NCBI GenBank assembly: GCA_002694885.1
Contig: NZNM01000146.1
Span: 1-35,367 of the forward strand
DNA: 35,367 bases
Origin: Opitutaceae bacterium
GTDB lineage: Bacteria; Verrucomicrobiota; Verrucomicrobiia; Opitutales; Opitutaceae
Reading direction: 5' to 3'
Shown: in pieces, positions 33,303 through 35,367 of the stretch
How positions within the stretch are numbered: position 1 is the first letter of the stretch
How the letters are laid out: every line of letters begins with the position of its first letter
Notes under the pieces: model-generated
Databases searched by the model: none
What the model was told of the DNA's origin: nothing
What the model saw: the letters and a program-made list of their open reading frames with translations, nothing else
Translations under genes and position numbers: made by a program

Positions 33303-34946
33303 TTATTGGTTCATGACCGCGTCCGGACCGATCCCAACATCTTCCATCTGCGAGGCAGAGAAGACGTCCTGGAAGTCAGCGTCCTCCGCTGAAAGGATCT
33401 TAGCAGTGATGAAGATAAGCAAATTCATCTTCTGGCCATCCTTTTCCTTGTGTCGGAAAGCTGCTCCGAATCCAGGGATCTGGCTCAAGATCGGCACCTT
33501 GCTCTCGTTTTCAATATCGCTGGCTTGCAGCAATCCACCGAGACCCATTGTATATCCATCTTTCAGGGATAGTTGAGTCTGAGTGCGACGAGTCGAAATG
33601 ATCGGAATACTGGCTCCGCTGGCTCCACCGAATTCGCGCTCGCCAGTACGGCTGCTAACTTCCGGAGTGACTTTCATGGTGATCAATCCTTCATTGTTGA
33701 CGGAAGGTTTAACCTTGAGGATTACGCCAATATCCTTGTATTCGAATCCGCTGACTTCGAATGTTCCACGCTCCTCATTGTACTGATAATTCGGAATTGG
33801 GAACTGTTCGCCGACCGAGATTTCCGCTTCCTGGTTGTTCAAGGTAACCACGGTTGGATGAGATACCAATCGGCTATTGCCCTGCTCTTTCAAAGCGCTG
33901 AAAATGTACCCAATCTGACTTGTGGAGAAGATGGCGCTTGTAGTCTTTTGCAAATTGCCTCCATAAACCAACGACGTTAGATTACGAACAGCATCCTGCT
34001 GGACTAGAGAGTCGGATACCGTCGAGGCATCCATCAAAGTCTGGCCAGAAAGATTGTTGATAAACTGACCATTGCGAATGCCCGGCTTACCCGAGACTGA
34101 AGTATCGCCAACTGATAGATCGATGTCACCGAAATTCGTTTCTCGGTTGTTCTCCGTACCACGATCATTGGATCGAGAACGAGAATCGAGATCGTTATAC
34201 TGACGTCTAATGCCATCTGCGGTAACTTCGAACTCTTCCAAGCTATTCCACTTAACGCCGATCTTCGATACGTCGTTATTCGTCACTTCCACGAAACGCG
34301 TTTCGATCATCACCTGCATGGTTGGCTTGTCCAAACGCTCGATGATCCGCTGGATGCTAGTCATACGGGATTGACGCTCAGTGACAATCAATCCGTTGGT
34401 GCGGGCATCGATTTGGACTTTGCCGCCTTTTTCCGCATCCACCATGCTCGTAACCGTAGGAGCGATCTCAGCCGCATCCGCGTAGTTAAGCATGAAGATA
34501 TCGGTAATCGGAGGCTCGAAATTCAACGTATCATTCGAGATGATCTGAATAATGTTACCCTCCTCAACGTAAGTGTAGCCGATCGGCGACAGGACCACAT
34601 CGAAGATCTGCCTCCAAGACACGTCGCGCAACTTGATAGAAGTTGTTCCCTGCAAATCCTCTGGAATCACAATGTTCAACATGTAAAGATCAGCTACATT
34701 TCGCAGAACCGTTCGGATCTCTTCGTTCGGGAAATCAACGGAAATCATATCCGATTCGCCCAAAGAAAGTTCATTGCTTAATGGAGAGACGCCAATGCTT
34801 CCCCCCGTATTTCCGCTTTGGCTCGAATCGCCTTCGCCACTAAGGACGGAATCATCGAACTGCCTGCCGACGTTCGACTGACCGACCTGTCCGTATGCCG
34901 CGAATTGCAGGCACGCGAACAGTATAGTATTTATCGTTAATCGCAT
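33303..34946 (-). CDS. Secretin (PilQ/GspD family)
   Basis: 547 residues from ATG 34946. A TTG four codons upstream is an alternative. MRLTINTILFACLQFAAYG is a signal peptide. An STN/AMIN-like region starts near 68 (ISVDFPNEEIRTVLRNVADL) with the secretin N-domain NIVIPEDLQGTTSIKL (91-106). A second N-domain contains LNYADAAEIAPTV (about 153-165), TNGLIVTERQSR (183-194) and IIERLDKPTMQVMIETRFVEV (split over 201-221). The C-terminal beta domain has SHPTVVTLNNQEAEISVGEQ, VILKVKPSVNNEG, LGGLLQ and KVPILSQIPGFGAAF. It forms the outer-membrane ring for type IV pili or type II secretion. It is the last gene before a terminator and 18 bases after a partial gene, as in pilMNOPQ-like operons. Confidence 0.93.
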   Translation of the reverse strand: MRLTINTILFACLQFAAYGQVGQSNVGRQFDDSVLSGEGDSSQSGNTGGSIGVSPLSNELSLGESDMISVDFPNEEIRTVLRNVADLYMLNIVIPEDLQGTTSIKLRDVSWRQIFDVVLSPIGYTYVEEGNIIQIISNDTLNFEPPITDIFMLNYADAAEIAPTVTSMVDAEKGGKVQIDARTNGLIVTERQSRMTSIQRIIERLDKPTMQVMIETRFVEVTNNDVSKIGVKWNSLEEFEVTADGIRRQYNDLDSRSRSNDRGTENNRETNFGDIDLSVGDTSVSGKPGIRNGQFINNLSGQTLMDASTVSDSLVQQDAVRNLTSLVYGGNLQKTTSAIFSTSQIGYIFSALKEQGNSRLVSHPTVVTLNNQEAEISVGEQFPIPNYQYNEERGTFEVSGFEYKDIGVILKVKPSVNNEGLITMKVTPEVSSRTGEREFGGASGASIPIISTRRTQTQLSLKDGYTMGLGGLLQASDIENESKVPILSQIPGFGAAFRHKEKDGQKMNLLIFITAKILSAEDADFQDVFSASQMEDVGIGPDAVMNQ

Positions 34947-34964
34947 TGCAGTATTCAAATCTCT

Positions 34965-35367
34965 CTACTTTAGTTTAATCTCCAATTCAGCATCCTGGAA
35001 ACGGAGATTGTATCCGTTTCTTAGAACATTCGTTATTTCTAACATGTATTTTTTTTTATTATACACTACTGGGACTATCTCCCCGGATTTCACTTTATCC
35101 TCTTTGAACATCAGGTAGCAATCTCCCCCAATCGAGAATATCCCCGTCGGGTTGACATTCTCTGCAAGCAGGGGAATCAACTCGGCGGCAGGAATCTCTT
35201 TCTCCGCAACTTCTACTACCTCTTCAGCAACAACCTCCGGTTTTTCCTCGGTTTTGAAAGGATCTCCTACAGACGCGATCATCTCTTCGCCCAGGAGAAC
35301 TGGCTCTTTCGCTAGTAGCCTTGCAGCCAACTCTATCTTCTCCTGCCGATGTTCGGGCTCCTTAACC
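34965..35367 (-). CDS. Partial gene upstream of the secretin (PilP/GspC-like candidate)
   Basis: The frame is open from the right edge of the window to TAA at 34965, 134 residues visible, so the start lies outside. The visible N-part is a charged helix with QEKIELAARLLAKEPVLLGE and then Asp-Pro-Phe (SVGDPF), followed by an acidic Glu/Val/Pro linker. The C-terminal about 75 residues are beta-rich (GIFSIGGDCYLMFKEDKVKS, then GEIVPVVYNKKKYMLEITNV). This resembles the small C-terminal domains of PilP or GspC that dock onto the secretin. A DPF segment before a linker is also seen in such pilus proteins. Identity is inferred mainly from position 18 bases before the secretin start. Confidence 0.6.
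   Translation of the reverse strand, partial: VKEPEHRQEKIELAARLLAKEPVLLGEEMIASVGDPFKTEEKPEVVAEEVVEVAEKEIPAAELIPLLAENVNPTGIFSIGGDCYLMFKEDKVKSGEIVPVVYNKKKYMLEITNVLRNGYNLRFQDAELEIKLK

Overview
The window looks like chromosomal DNA from a free-living, probably marine or aquatic Verrucomicrobiota bacterium, most likely Opitutae and Pelagicoccus-like. This is inferred from gene content: exported PQQ-like beta-propeller proteins, DUF5069, DUF5060/DUF4038-type glycosidase-like proteins, a GreA-like small protein, a secretin operon and a separate sulfotransferase-like/aminotransferase pair. It was not established by any search. I saw no rRNA, tRNA, CRISPR array, transposase or phage gene.

Region 1 (1-8380, minus strand) is one tightly packed operon. 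In transcription order it holds two exported PQQ-like beta-propeller proteins, a DUF3311 small membrane protein, a sodium:solute symporter, an EhpF-like acyl-adenylating ligase, an EhpG/LuxC-like aldehyde dehydrogenase, and the first codons of what looks like an iron-containing alcohol dehydrogenase cut by the window edge. Several junctions overlap or nearly abut. The set reads as uptake of an organic acid followed by acid-to-aldehyde-to-alcohol reduction. It is the best candidate for an uncharacterised metabolic system here.

Region 2 (8381-13210) holds small exported proteins: a DinB-fold protein, an EF-hand protein with a Gly/Arg tail, a very unusual Ser/Arg-rich protein with six perfectly phased 22-residue His/Cys/Trp repeats plus a TPR-like tail, and a 105-residue Cys-containing protein. 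The N-terminus of the Ser/Arg-rich protein appears broken by a frameshift.

Region 3 (13207-20907, minus strand) has two operons. The first is DMT transporter, class IV aminotransferase (with a Thr where the PLP-nitrogen Glu normally sits) and sulfotransferase-like protein. The second is an RND efflux adaptor and pump. Between them lie 584 bp without a gene, carrying two diverged copies of a repeat and a cluster of hairpins.

Region 4 (21036-27191) is mixed housekeeping: a DUF1232/YkvA protein, exonuclease III, a cystathionine gamma-synthase-type PLP enzyme, a decayed LURP-one/scramblase-like pseudogene with two lesions, DUF5069, a glycosidase-like protein and a GreA-like protein.

Region 5 (27212-35367) holds a LysM lipoprotein, arabinose-5-phosphate isomerase, a long-chain polyprenyl diphosphate synthase, and an ECF sigma factor followed by a one-TM probable anti-sigma protein and a PDZ/HtrA-like protein with a degenerate catalytic triad. 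After these come YjbQ, and on the minus strand a secretin preceded by a partial gene that probably belongs to the same pilus or secretion operon.
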